From assembly GCA_900759665.1 (NCBI GenBank), contig CAAEWE010000081.1, positions 124,001 through 188,000 of the forward strand: 64,000 bases of DNA. Direction: 5' to 3'. Numbering within the stretch: the first letter of the stretch is position 1; every line of letters begins with the position of its first letter. Shown here in pieces: positions 8,006 through 16,582 of the stretch. Below the pieces are notes generated by a model. It did no database searches. It was not told the DNA's origin and saw nothing but the letters and a program-made list of their open reading frames with translations. The translations under genes were made by a program, and so were the position numbers. The DNA is from Lachnospiraceae bacterium (GTDB lineage: Bacteria > Bacillota > Clostridia > Lachnospirales > Lachnospiraceae).

Positions 8006-9250
8006 ATGGCTAGAAGAGTAGTTGTAACAGGTATGGGAGCGGTAACGCCCCTGGGCAGCACGGTAGATACTTTCTGGGACAATATCCGGAAGGGTCAGTG
8101 CGGAATTAAGATGATCACAAAATTTGATACCGAAGAGTTTAAGGTAAAGGTTGCCGGAGAGGTGGAAGGCTTTGATCCGGAGCTTTATATGACGAAGAAG
8201 GATGTCAAGAGAAATGATCTGTTTGCGGTATATGCCCTTGGAGCTGCCGTACAGGCGTTTGAGGACAGTGGTCTTGATATGGAAAAGGAGGATGCCGACC
8301 GGGTTGGTGTGATCGTGGGATCCGGTGTTGGTGGCCTGATGACCATGGAAGAGCAGGTAACCAAGATGAATGACAGAGGTCCGGCCAGAGTGTCTCCATT
8401 ATTTATTACGATGACGATCGGTAATATGGCAGCAGGCAATATTGCAATCCGCTACGGTGCAAAGGGAATCTGCGAAAATGTTGTGACGGCATGTGCGACA
8501 GGAACCAATGCGATTGGTGATGCGTTCCGTCAGATCAAGGATGGACGTCAGGATGTGATGTTTGCAGGCGGTGCAGAGGCAGCCATCTGTCGTATCGGTA
8601 TCGCAGGATTCACTAATCTGACTGCATTATCAAAAAACCCGGATCCGAAGGATGCATGTAAGCCGTTTGATAAGGACAGGGATGGCTTTGTTATGTCAGA
8701 GGGAGCCGGTGTGATGATCCTGGAGGAGTTAGAGCATGCAAAGGCACGAGGTGCAAAGATTTACGGAGAGATCGTTGGATACGGCTCCAATGGGGATGCA
8801 TATCATATTACTTCTCCACTGCCGGATGGTTCCGGTGCGGCAAAGGCAATGAAGCTTGCCATGGAAGAGGCCGGGATCACACCGGAACAGATATCATATA
8901 TCAATGCCCATGGAACAAGTACCCACGCCAATGAGGTTGGCGAGACTGCAGCGATCAAGCTTGCACTGGGAGAGGAGACGGCACATAAGGTGCCGGTCAG
9001 CTCTACTAAGTCTATGACGGGTCATTTGTTAGGTGCAGCAGGAGCTGTTGAGGCAATTATCTGCGTGAAGGCGATGCAGGATAATTTCCTGCCGGCAACG
9101 ATCAATTACAAAACACCGGATCCGGAATGTGATCTGGATGTGATTCCCAATGAGGGAAGACAGGTTGATCATGTAGAATATGTATTATCGAATTCGCTTG
9201 GCTTTGGTGGTCATAATGCCGTGCTGTGCTTTAAAAAGTGGCAGGGCTAA
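8006..9250 (+). CDS. fabF: 3-oxoacyl-ACP synthase II
   Basis: Chain-elongation condensing enzyme. Nucleophile C163 lies in 'VVTACATGTNAIGDA'; the two catalytic histidines are in 'NAHGTSTHANE' and 'KSMTGHLLGAAG'; the C-terminal gate 'NSLGFGGHNAVLCF' is present. At 414 residues it has the normal size. No fabB or fabA is present in the cluster, so how double bonds are introduced is not shown here. Confidence 0.97.
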   Translation: MARRVVVTGMGAVTPLGSTVDTFWDNIRKGQCGIKMITKFDTEEFKVKVAGEVEGFDPELYMTKKDVKRNDLFAVYALGAAVQAFEDSGLDMEKEDADRVGVIVGSGVGGLMTMEEQVTKMNDRGPARVSPLFITMTIGNMAAGNIAIRYGAKGICENVVTACATGTNAIGDAFRQIKDGRQDVMFAGGAEAAICRIGIAGFTNLTALSKNPDPKDACKPFDKDRDGFVMSEGAGVMILEELEHAKARGAKIYGEIVGYGSNGDAYHITSPLPDGSGAAKAMKLAMEEAGITPEQISYINAHGTSTHANEVGETAAIKLALGEETAHKVPVSSTKSMTGHLLGAAGAVEAIICVKAMQDNFLPATINYKTPDPECDLDVIPNEGRQVDHVEYVLSNSLGFGGHNAVLCFKKWQG

Positions 9251-9305
9251 AGAATTCTTAAGGGATATATCTGCCGTATAAGAGCAGATTGGAAAGGAAG
9301 GAAGC

Positions 9306-9812
9306 ATGCGTTACGAGGAGATTAAGCAGTTGATCGATCTGTTTGAAGAGACAGATCTGGCAGAGATGGAGCTTACCAGAGAGAATGACGGACTTCGTCT
9401 GGTAAGAGGCAATGCAGGAAAGGCAGTGAGCCAGCCTGTGACAGTGGAACAGCCGGAGATACCGGCAGCTCCGTCACTTTCTGATCTGCAGGATATTGTG
9501 GCATCGGTGCAGAATGGTGCCAGAGAGGCGATGGCAGGCAGTACACCGACAGAGGCTGTCCCGGATGTCCAGCCGGAGGGAGAGGTTGTTACGGCACCTA
9601 TTGTGGGAACTTTTTATGCGAAGCCGGCACAGGACAAGGATCCTTTTGTAAAGGTTGGAGATACCGTGGCTGAGGGCGATACCCTTTGTATTATTGAGGC
9701 AATGAAGTTTATGAATGAAGTTCCAAGTACGGTTGGCGGTACCATCAAAGAGGTGCTGGTTCAGGATGGAGATTTTGTTGAGTTTGGTCAGCCTTTGTTC
9801 CGGATCGGATAA
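9306..9812 (+). CDS. accB: Acetyl-CoA carboxylase biotin carboxyl carrier protein
   Basis: The C-terminal domain carries the biotinylation motif 'IIEAMKFMNEV' (lysine near residue 133), preceded by the thumb-like 'VGTFYAKPAQDKDPFVKVGD'. The N-terminal helix (residues 1-35) and an Ala/Pro-rich linker complete a 168-residue BCCP. It is the mobile carrier between AccC and AccAD. It sits between fabF and fabZ, as in other clostridial fatty-acid operons. Confidence 0.97.
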   Translation: MRYEEIKQLIDLFEETDLAEMELTRENDGLRLVRGNAGKAVSQPVTVEQPEIPAAPSLSDLQDIVASVQNGAREAMAGSTPTEAVPDVQPEGEVVTAPIVGTFYAKPAQDKDPFVKVGDTVAEGDTLCIIEAMKFMNEVPSTVGGTIKEVLVQDGDFVEFGQPLFRIG

Positions 9813-9823
9813 AATGGAGGATA

Positions 9824-10261
9824 ATGAAAATGGAATGTGTAATGGATATTAAGCAGATTATGGAGATCATTCCCCATCGTCAGCCGTTTCTGCTGGTGGA
9901 TCGTATTGTGGATATGGTGCCGGGAGAAAGTGTTACAGCAATCAAAAATGTTTCAATGAACGAGCCGTTTTTTGCCGGACATTTCCCGAATGAACCGGTT
10001 ATGCCGGGGGTACTGATCGTGGAAGCGATGGCACAGGCAGGAGCCGTTGCGATTCTTTCCCAGGAGCAGTTTAAGGGGAAAACAGCATATTTTGGCGGGA
10101 TCAATAAGGCAAAATTTAAGAAAAAAGTAGTGCCTGGTGATACTCTGCGTATGGAAGTTTCTATTGTGAAACTAAAAAAGAATGCAGGTATTGGTCAGGG
10201 AACAGCCTATGTAGACGATAAGGTAGCTGCACAGGCAGAATTTATCTTTATGATTGGATAA
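9824..10261 (+). CDS. fabZ: 3-hydroxyacyl-ACP dehydratase
   Basis: Hot-dog fold dehydratase of the elongation cycle. The catalytic His is in 'FAGHFPNEPVMPGVLIVEAMAQAG' (shown here as parts: 'GHFPNEPVMPG' with the Glu in 'IVEAMAQ'), and 'IPHRQPFLLVDRI' starts the fold. The GGAGG at 9816-9820 is only three bases from the ATG at 9824 but nine from the in-frame ATG at 9830, so 9830 is a realistic alternative start; the family homology itself begins near 9842. Confidence 0.95.
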   Translation: MKMECVMDIKQIMEIIPHRQPFLLVDRIVDMVPGESVTAIKNVSMNEPFFAGHFPNEPVMPGVLIVEAMAQAGAVAILSQEQFKGKTAYFGGINKAKFKKKVVPGDTLRMEVSIVKLKKNAGIGQGTAYVDDKVAAQAEFIFMIG

Positions 10262-10286
10262 TTGTGAGGATGGGATGGAGGAGCGC

Positions 10287-11633
10287 ATGTTTGATAAAAT
10301 ATTAATTGCGAACCGTGGAGAGATAGCTGTTCGTATAATCCGTGCCTGCCGGGAGATGGGTGTGAGAACCGTAGCTGTTTTTTCGGAGGCAGACAGGGAT
10401 GCCCTACATACACAGATGGCAGATGAGGCTGTCTGCATCGGTGGGGCAAAGGTAGCGGAAAGCTATCTGAATATGCAGAATATTATCAGCGTAGCAGTAG
10501 AAAAAAAGATTCAGGCGATACATCCGGGGTTTGGATTTTTGTCTGAAAACAGCACGTTTGCTTCTATGTGCGAGGTTTGCAATATTAAATTCATAGGACC
10601 GGGACCGGCTGTGATCGATGCCATGGGTAATAAAGCAAATGCCAGAGAGATGATGATCAAGGCAGGGGTTCCGGTGATTCCCGGCAGTGACGGAGTTATC
10701 GAGAGCCTTGATAAAGCCTATGAAGTGGCAGACCGTCTGGGATATCCTGTGATGGTCAAGGCTTCTGCCGGGGGCGGCGGAAAGGGCATTCGTATTGTAC
10801 GCAGCCGTGACGAGCTGGAGAATGCCTATGAATCTGCAAAGGGAGAAGCTATGGCAGGCTTCGGTGATGACGCAGTTTATATGGAGAAACTGATCGAAAA
10901 TGCCAGACATATTGAGGTGCAGGTGTTAGGAGATCAGTTTGGCAATGTGGTACATCTCGGAGAAAGAGACTGCTCCCTTCAGAGAAAGAATCAGAAGGTG
11001 CTGGAGGAGTCTCCGTCACCGGCTCTCAGTCAGGAGAAGCGGGAGGAAATGTGTGCGGCTGCAGTACGTGCGGCGAAAGCGGCTGGATATCAGAGTGCGG
11101 GAACCATTGAATTTTTGTATGACAAATCGGGTAATTTCTATTTTATGGAAATGAATACCAGAGTGCAGGTGGAGCATCCGGTCACGGAGATGGTCACAGG
11201 GATAGATATTATCAAGGAGCAGATCCGTATTGCCGCCGGGGAGCCGCTTTCTGTGACACAGGATGATATTCATATCAGTGGTCATGCGATCGAGTGCCGT
11301 ATCAATGCAGAAAATCCGGACAAAAACTTTGCACCTTGTCCGGGAAAGATCCAGTCTCTTTTACTGCCGGCCGGTGGTCTGGGGCTTCGTGTGGATGCTG
11401 CGGTATTTCAGGATTATGTGATCCCGCCGTATTATGATTCTATGATCGCAAAAGTGATCGTTCATGGAAAGGATCGTCAGGAGGCTATAGCTAAAATGCG
11501 CCGGGCACTCTATGAGTTTGTGATCGATGGTATTGATACCAATATAGATTTTCAGGGAATGATATTAAACCATCCGGATTATATTTCCGGTGAGTTTGAT
11601 ACATCCTTTATCGAGGAGAAGATTTTGAAATAA
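10287..11633 (+). CDS. accC: Acetyl-CoA carboxylase biotin carboxylase subunit
   Basis: ATP-grasp enzyme that carboxylates biotin on AccB. Visible: 'FDKILIANRGEIAVRIIRAC' at the N-terminus, the glycine-rich ATP loop 'KASAGGGGKGIRIV' near residue 160, 'HIEVQVLGD', 'RDCSLQRKNQK' and the catalytic 'EMNTRVQVEHPVTE' near residue 290. The ATG at 10287 follows GGAGG with six bases between; the frame extends upstream to 10254 but overlaps fabZ without homology. At 448 residues it is standard. Confidence 0.97.
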   Translation: MFDKILIANRGEIAVRIIRACREMGVRTVAVFSEADRDALHTQMADEAVCIGGAKVAESYLNMQNIISVAVEKKIQAIHPGFGFLSENSTFASMCEVCNIKFIGPGPAVIDAMGNKANAREMMIKAGVPVIPGSDGVIESLDKAYEVADRLGYPVMVKASAGGGGKGIRIVRSRDELENAYESAKGEAMAGFGDDAVYMEKLIENARHIEVQVLGDQFGNVVHLGERDCSLQRKNQKVLEESPSPALSQEKREEMCAAAVRAAKAAGYQSAGTIEFLYDKSGNFYFMEMNTRVQVEHPVTEMVTGIDIIKEQIRIAAGEPLSVTQDDIHISGHAIECRINAENPDKNFAPCPGKIQSLLLPAGGLGLRVDAAVFQDYVIPPYYDSMIAKVIVHGKDRQEAIAKMRRALYEFVIDGIDTNIDFQGMILNHPDYISGEFDTSFIEEKILK

Positions 11634-11661
11634 TTTTCGTGGGATTGAAAGGAAGGATCTT

Positions 11662-12537
11662 GTGAATTTATTTAGTAAAAGAAAGAATTATTTTTCTTTG
11701 GATACCACGTCTGAGAAAAAAAAGACGGATCGAAAGAAAAGGGAACAGGGACCATCGATTCCAAATGGAATGTGGATCAAATGTAATACCTGTAAAATGA
11801 TCATATACAAAAAAGAGATTACAGAGTATAAGCTGTGTCCCAGCTGCGGTGCCCATTTCCGTATGACACCGGCAGAGCGGATCGCGATTACCTGTGATGA
11901 GGGATCTTTTCAGGAATTTGATGCCGATATGATTCCGGAAAATCCAATGGAATATCCGGATTACGACAAAATTATCGAAAAAGCCCAGGACAAAACAAAG
12001 CTTCGGGAAGCGGTTGTCACAGGACGCTGCCGGATTGAGGGGCATAATGCGGTGATTGCCATTATGGACAGTCATTTTATGATGGGAAGTATGGGTTCGG
12101 TAGTCGGTGAAAAGATTACCCGTGCAGTGGAAAAAGCCACGGAGGAAAGACTCCCGGTCATTATATTCACTACATCCGGTGGTGCAAGAATGCAGGAAGG
12201 TATTATTTCATTGATGCAGATGGCAAAGGTATCCGAGGCATTGGGACGACATGATGCGGCCGGGCTGCTTTATGTTACAGTGCTGACGGATCCTACTACA
12301 GGCGGCGTTACGGCTAGCTTTGCCATGCTAGGAGATATTATTTTGTCCGAACCGAAAGCGTTGATCGGTTTTGCGGGGCAGCGTGTGATCCAGGGAACCA
12401 TACATCAAAAACTGCCAGAGGGCTTCCAGAGGGCAGAGTTCCAGTTAGATCATGGATTTGTAGACGGCATTGTTCATCGTGAAAAATTGCGCGGAGAGCT
12501 TGGGAAGATTTTAAAGCTTCATCAGACAGGAAAGTGA
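11662..12537 (+). CDS. accD: Acetyl-CoA carboxylase carboxyltransferase beta subunit
   Basis: Carboxyltransferase beta chain with the N-terminal zinc ribbon 'CNTCK...CPSCG' near residues 47-66 and the crotonase-type core ('TTSGGARMQEGIISLMQMAK', 'TDPTTGGVTASFAMLGD'). The start is a GTG at 11662 with GGAAGGA four bases upstream. It pairs with AccA, whose start lies four bases after the accD stop, so the two subunits are probably made in equal amounts. 291 residues is normal. Confidence 0.96.
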   Translation: MNLFSKRKNYFSLDTTSEKKKTDRKKREQGPSIPNGMWIKCNTCKMIIYKKEITEYKLCPSCGAHFRMTPAERIAITCDEGSFQEFDADMIPENPMEYPDYDKIIEKAQDKTKLREAVVTGRCRIEGHNAVIAIMDSHFMMGSMGSVVGEKITRAVEKATEERLPVIIFTTSGGARMQEGIISLMQMAKVSEALGRHDAAGLLYVTVLTDPTTGGVTASFAMLGDIILSEPKALIGFAGQRVIQGTIHQKLPEGFQRAEFQLDHGFVDGIVHREKLRGELGKILKLHQTGK

Positions 12538-12541
12538 GGAA

Positions 12542-13345
12542 ATGGACATGAATGAAAGTATGAGATCAGTTACCATTGCCCGTCAGATTGACCGTCCCAG
12601 TGCAAAGCAGTTTATTGATGAAATGTTTGATGATTTTATGGAATTTCATGGGGACCGCCTGTTTGGGGATGACGGTGCGATCGTTGGCGGAATTGCCGCT
12701 TTAAATGGGATACCTGTGACGGTGGTCGGGATTCAGAAGGGACATACCTTAGAGGAAAATGTCAACTGCAATTTTGGACAGCCAAACCCTGAGGGGTATC
12801 GCAAGGCACTCCGGTTGATGAAGCAGGCAGAGAAATTTCACCGCCCGGTGATCACTCTGATCAATACAGCAGGAGCGTTTCCAGGTGTTGGTGCAGAGGA
12901 ACGGGGGCAGGGAGAAGCCATTGCCAGAAATCTGATGGAAATGTCCCGGTTAAAAACACCGGTCATCAGTATCTTTATTGGAGAAGGCGGCAGTGGTGGG
13001 GCACTTGCTCTTGCCGTGGGGGATCAGGTATGGATGCTCGAGCATGCAGTGTATTCGATTTTGTCTCCAGAGGGATTTTCCAGTATCTTGTGGAAGGATC
13101 CTACCAGAGTGGCTGAGGCAGCCGAGCGTATGAAAATGACAGCGAAAGATCTCCTGAAAAATCACGTGGCAGACCGGATGTTTGCAGAGCCAGAGGACGG
13201 TCTGGAACATCATCTGGAGGAAGTGGCAGGAGAATTAAAGCAGGCATTGATCGATACGCTGCCGGGACTTCTTGATACAGAAATGGATGTGCTTCTGCAG
13301 AAACGATATGAACGTTTCCGCCAGTTTGGAAACTTTGTGGAATAG
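12542..13345 (+). CDS. accA: Acetyl-CoA carboxylase carboxyltransferase alpha subunit
   Basis: Carboxyltransferase alpha chain; conserved blocks 'FHGDRLFGDDGAIVGGIA', 'NFGQPNPEGYRKALRLM', 'INTAGAFPGVGAEERGQGEA' and 'IGEGGSGGALALAVGD' are present. At 267 residues it lacks the longer N-terminal helical part of the E. coli protein, as usual for clostridial AccA. It is the last gene of the fatty-acid operon and is followed by a hairpin terminator. Confidence 0.96.
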   Translation: MDMNESMRSVTIARQIDRPSAKQFIDEMFDDFMEFHGDRLFGDDGAIVGGIAALNGIPVTVVGIQKGHTLEENVNCNFGQPNPEGYRKALRLMKQAEKFHRPVITLINTAGAFPGVGAEERGQGEAIARNLMEMSRLKTPVISIFIGEGGSGGALALAVGDQVWMLEHAVYSILSPEGFSSILWKDPTRVAEAAERMKMTAKDLLKNHVADRMFAEPEDGLEHHLEEVAGELKQALIDTLPGLLDTEMDVLLQKRYERFRQFGNFVE

Positions 13346-13391
13346 AAACAAATACCAATCTGGTCAGAGTATTTAAATTTTGAAACAAAAT

Positions 13392-13445
13392 AAAGGCTCA
13401 GGATTGCCATGGTTTATAGTAAATGACAATTCTGAGCTTTTATTT
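13392..13445. terminator. Bidirectional terminator between accA and cvfB
   Basis: Stem of 11 pairs (13396-13406 with 13427-13437, one G-U) with a 20-base loop, followed by a T-rich run on the plus strand and preceded by AAATAAA, which gives a T-rich tail on the minus strand. The flanking genes converge, so one structure can serve both. Confidence 0.8.
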
Positions 13446-13463
13446 ACTTTATAGAAAAGTCTT

Positions 13464-14309
13464 TTATTTAAGTCGGATGCCATCCTTCTCGATGGTGATA
13501 TATCCCTCCTTCATCAGACGGCCAATGGCACGTTTGAATGCATTTTTGCTCATGTGGAAGTGGGATTTGATCTCCTCCGGTGCACTCTTGTCGTGGTAAG
13601 GAAGGAAACCATCGGCGTCCTCCAGGCGTTGCAGGATGAATTCGGCGTCCTCCTCCATCTGCTCCGGAATCTTCTTTTTGACACTTAAGGAAAGACGTCC
13701 ATCCTCGAGAACCTGGGAGACCCTGGCGTAAACCGGTTGGTTGATGCGGTACTTCTCAAAGACCTCCTTCTTCGGGATCAGTGCCGAATACTTATCATCG
13801 ACTGCTACAAACACACCGAAATTCTCACTGATTTCATAGACGCGGCCAAAGACCTCATCATCCTTCTGATAATCCGAATCATTCTGCAGGCGGTCATAAA
13901 CATGCATGGAGGCACAGAGACGCTCACTCTTGTCAAGATACATGGTCACCAGCACGGCATCCCCCGCCTCTACCTTATAAAGCTGCTGTTTGAAGGGAAG
14001 CAGCAGATCCTTCGAAAGTCCCATCTCCAGAAAGGCACCGATCTTTGTGACCTCCTTTACTTTTAAGCGGGCAATGCCTCCCAGTTCAAGCTCCGGCTCT
14101 TCCATGGTAGCGATCGGCCGATCCTCCGAATCGCGGTAAACAAATACCGTCAATGCGTCCTTTAACTGTGTACCCTTTGGAACCTGCGCCTTTGGCAACA
14201 GGATCTTATCTGCGTCATCTCCTCCCGGTGTGTTCAGATAGACACCGAAGTCGGTAGTCTTTACTACGATCAGTTCCTGCGTTTTACCAAGTTGTATTTT
14301 TTCAGACAT
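13464..14309 (-). CDS. cvfB: CvfB-like S1 RNA-binding protein
   Basis: A 281-residue protein made of S1-like beta barrels followed by a C-terminal winged helix, as in CvfB/YitL. The first S1-like repeat is near residues 4-60 ('GKTQELIVVKTTDFGVYL'), the second near 75-135 ('ARLKVKEVTKIGAFLEMG'), the third near 150-215 ('VFGRVYEISENFGVFVAV'). The winged helix ends the protein ('FKRAIGRLMKEGYITIEKDGIRLK'). In staphylococci CvfB affects virulence gene expression through RNA. The minus-strand ATG at 14309 is six bases from AGAGG; the in-frame ATG at 14315 abuts it and is unlikely. Confidence 0.9.
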   Translation of the reverse strand: MSEKIQLGKTQELIVVKTTDFGVYLNTPGGDDADKILLPKAQVPKGTQLKDALTVFVYRDSEDRPIATMEEPELELGGIARLKVKEVTKIGAFLEMGLSKDLLLPFKQQLYKVEAGDAVLVTMYLDKSERLCASMHVYDRLQNDSDYQKDDEVFGRVYEISENFGVFVAVDDKYSALIPKKEVFEKYRINQPVYARVSQVLEDGRLSLSVKKKIPEQMEEDAEFILQRLEDADGFLPYHDKSAPEEIKSHFHMSKNAFKRAIGRLMKEGYITIEKDGIRLK

Positions 14310-14375
14310 AATCATCCTCTTTTCTGAGCGGTTTTTGCTCTATTCCTTATCATTCAAAGCATTGTAACCGATGCA

Positions 14376-14393
14376 GCAGATAAATTTATCTGC
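14376..14393. promoter_or_regulatory. Perfect 18-bp palindrome upstream of cvfB
   Basis: GCAGATAAATTTATCTGC reads the same on both strands. It lies 66 bases upstream of the cvfB start in a 426-bp divergent spacer between cvfB and ridA. It fits a dimeric repressor or activator site; the regulator is unknown. The rest of this spacer holds the ridA promoter and no other coding sequence that I can support. Confidence 0.5.
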
Positions 14394-14590
14394 CCATCTC
14401 CGCTTTGCCCTTCCGGGAATAAATAATCCTGATAATCATACCACAATTGGGGAAAATGGGAAAGTATAAGATCGCGTAAATGGTATCAATAGACTTTTCG
14501 AAATCTGTAAGAGACAAGACAATTTTGGTGTCACAGATTCACGGTTGTTCAAAAAATCTAAGGCAAAAATTATATCTGGTGTTTCGAGAG

Positions 14591-14619
14591 TTGAACCCCT
14601 TGTAGAAACGTGCTATACT
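14591..14619 (+). promoter_or_regulatory. Sigma-A promoter for ridA
   Basis: TTGAAC at 14591-14596, a 17-base spacer, and TATACT at 14614-14619. The ridA start codon lies 117 bases downstream of the -10, leaving a long 5' leader. Confidence 0.75.
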
Positions 14620-14735
14620 CTGTGGGAAGGTTGTCTGCCGGCAGAAGCAGACATGACAGACTTCCATACAGAATACGGATCAAAATATGAAACCCTGCAG
14701 CGATAAAAGATTGCTGCGGGAGAATGGAGGACATT

Positions 14736-15113
14736 ATGAAGAATGTAATCAGTACAGATAAGGCACCGGCAGCGATCGGTCCATATTCACAGGCAATCGA
14801 GGTCAATGGTCTCGTATATACATCCGGAGTGATCCCTGTAAATCCGGCAACAGGAGAAATTGTTGGAAGCACAGCAGCACAGCAGGCAGATCAGGCGATC
14901 GGAAATCTGAAAAACCTTGTGGAAGCCGCAGGAAGTTCCATGGATAAAGTGATCAAGACGGTTGTATTCATTAAGAATATGGATGATTTCGGAAAGATCA
15001 ACGAGGTTTATGGGAAATATTTCCCGGAGCCATATCCGGCACGTTCCTGTGTTGAGGTGGCACGCCTTCCTAAGGATGTTCTGATCGAGATTGAGGCGAT
15101 TGCAGCAAAATAA
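14736..15113 (+). CDS. ridA: RidA family enamine/imine deaminase
   Basis: A 125-residue YjgF/YER057c/UK114 family protein that hydrolyses reactive 2-aminoacrylate-type enamines released by PLP enzymes. The family signatures 'KAPAAIGPYSQAIEVNGLVYTSG' (Tyr17 and following), 'FIKNMDDFGKINEVYGKYF' and the C-terminal 'PARSCVEVARLPKDVLIEIEAIA' with the key Arg and Glu are all present. GGAGG at 14725-14729 selects the ATG at 14736 over an in-frame ATG at 14724. It is a single-gene transcript between its own promoter and a strong terminator. Confidence 0.95.
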   Translation: MKNVISTDKAPAAIGPYSQAIEVNGLVYTSGVIPVNPATGEIVGSTAAQQADQAIGNLKNLVEAAGSSMDKVIKTVVFIKNMDDFGKINEVYGKYFPEPYPARSCVEVARLPKDVLIEIEAIAAK

Positions 15114-15151
15114 AAGATCTGAGGAATAAAATAAGTAACTCAGTGGATTTT

Positions 15152-15200
15152 ACAGGGATGCCAAAAAGTGCGTTATCACTTTTTGGCATCCCTGTTTCGT
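15152..15200 (+). terminator. Strong terminator after ridA
   Basis: Perfect 19-bp stem (15152-15170 with 15177-15195) closed by a six-base loop, containing an A5/T5 stretch and followed by TTCGTTG. It is an unusually long, perfect hairpin for the window. Confidence 0.85.
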
Positions 15201-15337
15201 TGTATGAAGAAATAAATGATAGGATTTTATTTGCAGTAATTGTTTATGATAGATAACGGTTGAATTGTCTGACAATTTGCAGATAAAAAAGACAATTTCA
15301 TTTTAGAAAAATGGATTGACAATGAAATAATTGTATA

Positions 15338-15495
15338 TATTGCACAAATAAATTGATTTATATTAGTAGAAATGTCAAAAATAAGAGATAAATGTGAATA
15401 GTTATCCACATTTTGTGGATTTAAAAATGGTGGAAAAATGGAGTTATTCACGAAGTTATCCACATTATCCACATTTTTTGCGTGTTTTTTACACA
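15338..15495. other. DnaA-box cluster in an AT-rich intergenic region
   Basis: The 712-bp spacer between ridA and hpf has no supportable gene but contains three perfect DnaA boxes TTATCCACA at 15402-15410, 15456-15464 and 15465-15473, the last two directly abutting. A fourth site, TTTTACACA at 15487-15495, fits the consensus TTWTNCACA. Near matches occur at 15338-15346, 15393-15401 (reverse), 15414-15422 (reverse) and 15444-15452. The flank 15200-15400 is strongly AT-rich. No dnaA or dnaN is nearby. It may be a DnaA-titrating or regulatory cluster, or less likely a replication origin. Confidence 0.7.
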
Positions 15496-15761
15496 AAAAC
15501 AAACTTGTCAACAAGAAAATTTGTTTTGTGAAAAAAGATAAAAATGGAAAAAGTGAAGAAAAATCTTGACAGACAAATTGTGTGACAATTAACGAATGAT
15601 ACCCTTCCTATATTCAAATTTTTTCTCAATAACTCAAACTTCCCACACCAAGAACTATAATATGCCCGCCCTGGAGGCTCGATCGTCCAGACACGTATTC
15701 ATCGAAACATTGCAAAGCAAAGAAATTCGAATATGTTTTTGTGCAACTTGTTCATTTTTGC

Positions 15762-15790
15762 TTGCAAAATGCCGTGGATTGTAGTATAAT
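15762..15790 (+). promoter_or_regulatory. Sigma-A promoter for hpf
   Basis: TTGCAA at 15762-15767, exactly 17 bases, then TATAAT at 15785-15790, 35 bases before the hpf start codon. Confidence 0.8.
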
Positions 15791-15825
15791 ATAACCATTC
15801 TAAACAGTAAAGGAGTTGGGGACTT

Positions 15826-16353
15826 ATGCAGTATATCATCAGTGGTAAGAACATCGACGTAACAGAAGGATTGAAGGCTGCCGTTCAGGATAAGCTGGGC
15901 AAGCTGGAGAGATATTTTACACCGGAGACAGAAGTTCATGTGACCCTGAGTGTAGAGAAGGAGAGACAGAAAATAGAGATTACCATCCCAATGAAAGGAA
16001 ATATTGTCAGAGCAGAGCAGGTCAGTGATGACATGTATGTTTCTATTGATCTTGTAGAGGAAATTATTGAGCGTCAGCTTCGCAAATATAAGAACAAGAT
16101 TGTCGATCAGCAGCAGTCAGCAGTAAGCTTGAGCAAAGCATTTGTTGAGGAGGATATCGAGGAGGATGATGAGATCAAGATCATCCGTTCCAAGAGATTC
16201 GCCATGAAGCCGATGGAGGCGGAGGAGGCCTGCTTACAGATGGAGCTTCTCGGACACAGTTTCTATGTATTCCGTAATGCAACAACGGATGAAGTCAATG
16301 TTGTATACAAGAGAAAAGGAAATACGTATGGATTGATTGAGCCGGAGTTTTAA
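15826..16353 (+). CDS. hpf: Long-form ribosome hibernation promoting factor
   Basis: A 175-residue long HPF. The N-terminal YfiA-like domain (residues 1-100, 'MQYIISGKNIDVTEGLKAAV...') binds the 30S decoding region, and the C-terminal domain (about 118-175, 'IIRSKRFAMKPMEAEEACLQ') dimerises two 70S ribosomes into 100S particles in starved cells. An acidic linker ('EEDIEEDDE') joins them. AAGGAG precedes the ATG. It is followed by a terminator and has its own promoter next to the DnaA-box cluster. Confidence 0.95.
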   Translation: MQYIISGKNIDVTEGLKAAVQDKLGKLERYFTPETEVHVTLSVEKERQKIEITIPMKGNIVRAEQVSDDMYVSIDLVEEIIERQLRKYKNKIVDQQQSAVSLSKAFVEEDIEEDDEIKIIRSKRFAMKPMEAEEACLQMELLGHSFYVFRNATTDEVNVVYKRKGNTYGLIEPEF

Positions 16354-16427
16354 TGAGCTGGCTTTGGAAAAGGTAAAATAAGCATAGGAAGGTATTATAC
16401 AGTGGGGTGTATAATATAAAGTATAAA

Positions 16428-16463
16428 AGGGCGGGTGTCAGTTTTTGATACCCGCTCTTTTTG
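16428..16463 (+). terminator. Terminator after hpf
   Basis: Thirteen-pair stem (16428-16440 with 16446-16458, two G-U pairs), loop GTTTT, followed by TTTTT. Confidence 0.85.
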
Positions 16464-16582
16464 TGGTGGAAAAATGCTCATAACACAGCATAAAAAGGGG
16501 GAATGCTGGTTTTGTCCTTTTTATGGATGGAAAGGCAAGAGAGCTTTAGCGGCACATAGCGACATGCGGTGATGGGACTCTT

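Noticed and set aside
13737..14066. Plus-strand 109-codon ORF opposite cvfB
   Set aside because: Shadow of the S1-domain gene on the other strand; no SD.
15338..15495. Chromosomal oriC
   Set aside because: No dnaA, dnaN, rpmH or gyrase gene is nearby and genes on both sides run in the same direction; a DnaA-box cluster outside oriC is the simpler reading.
15596..15784. 62-codon plus-strand ORF in the ridA-hpf spacer
   Set aside because: It overlaps the hpf promoter, has no SD, and its composition does not look like protein; the region is better explained as regulatory.
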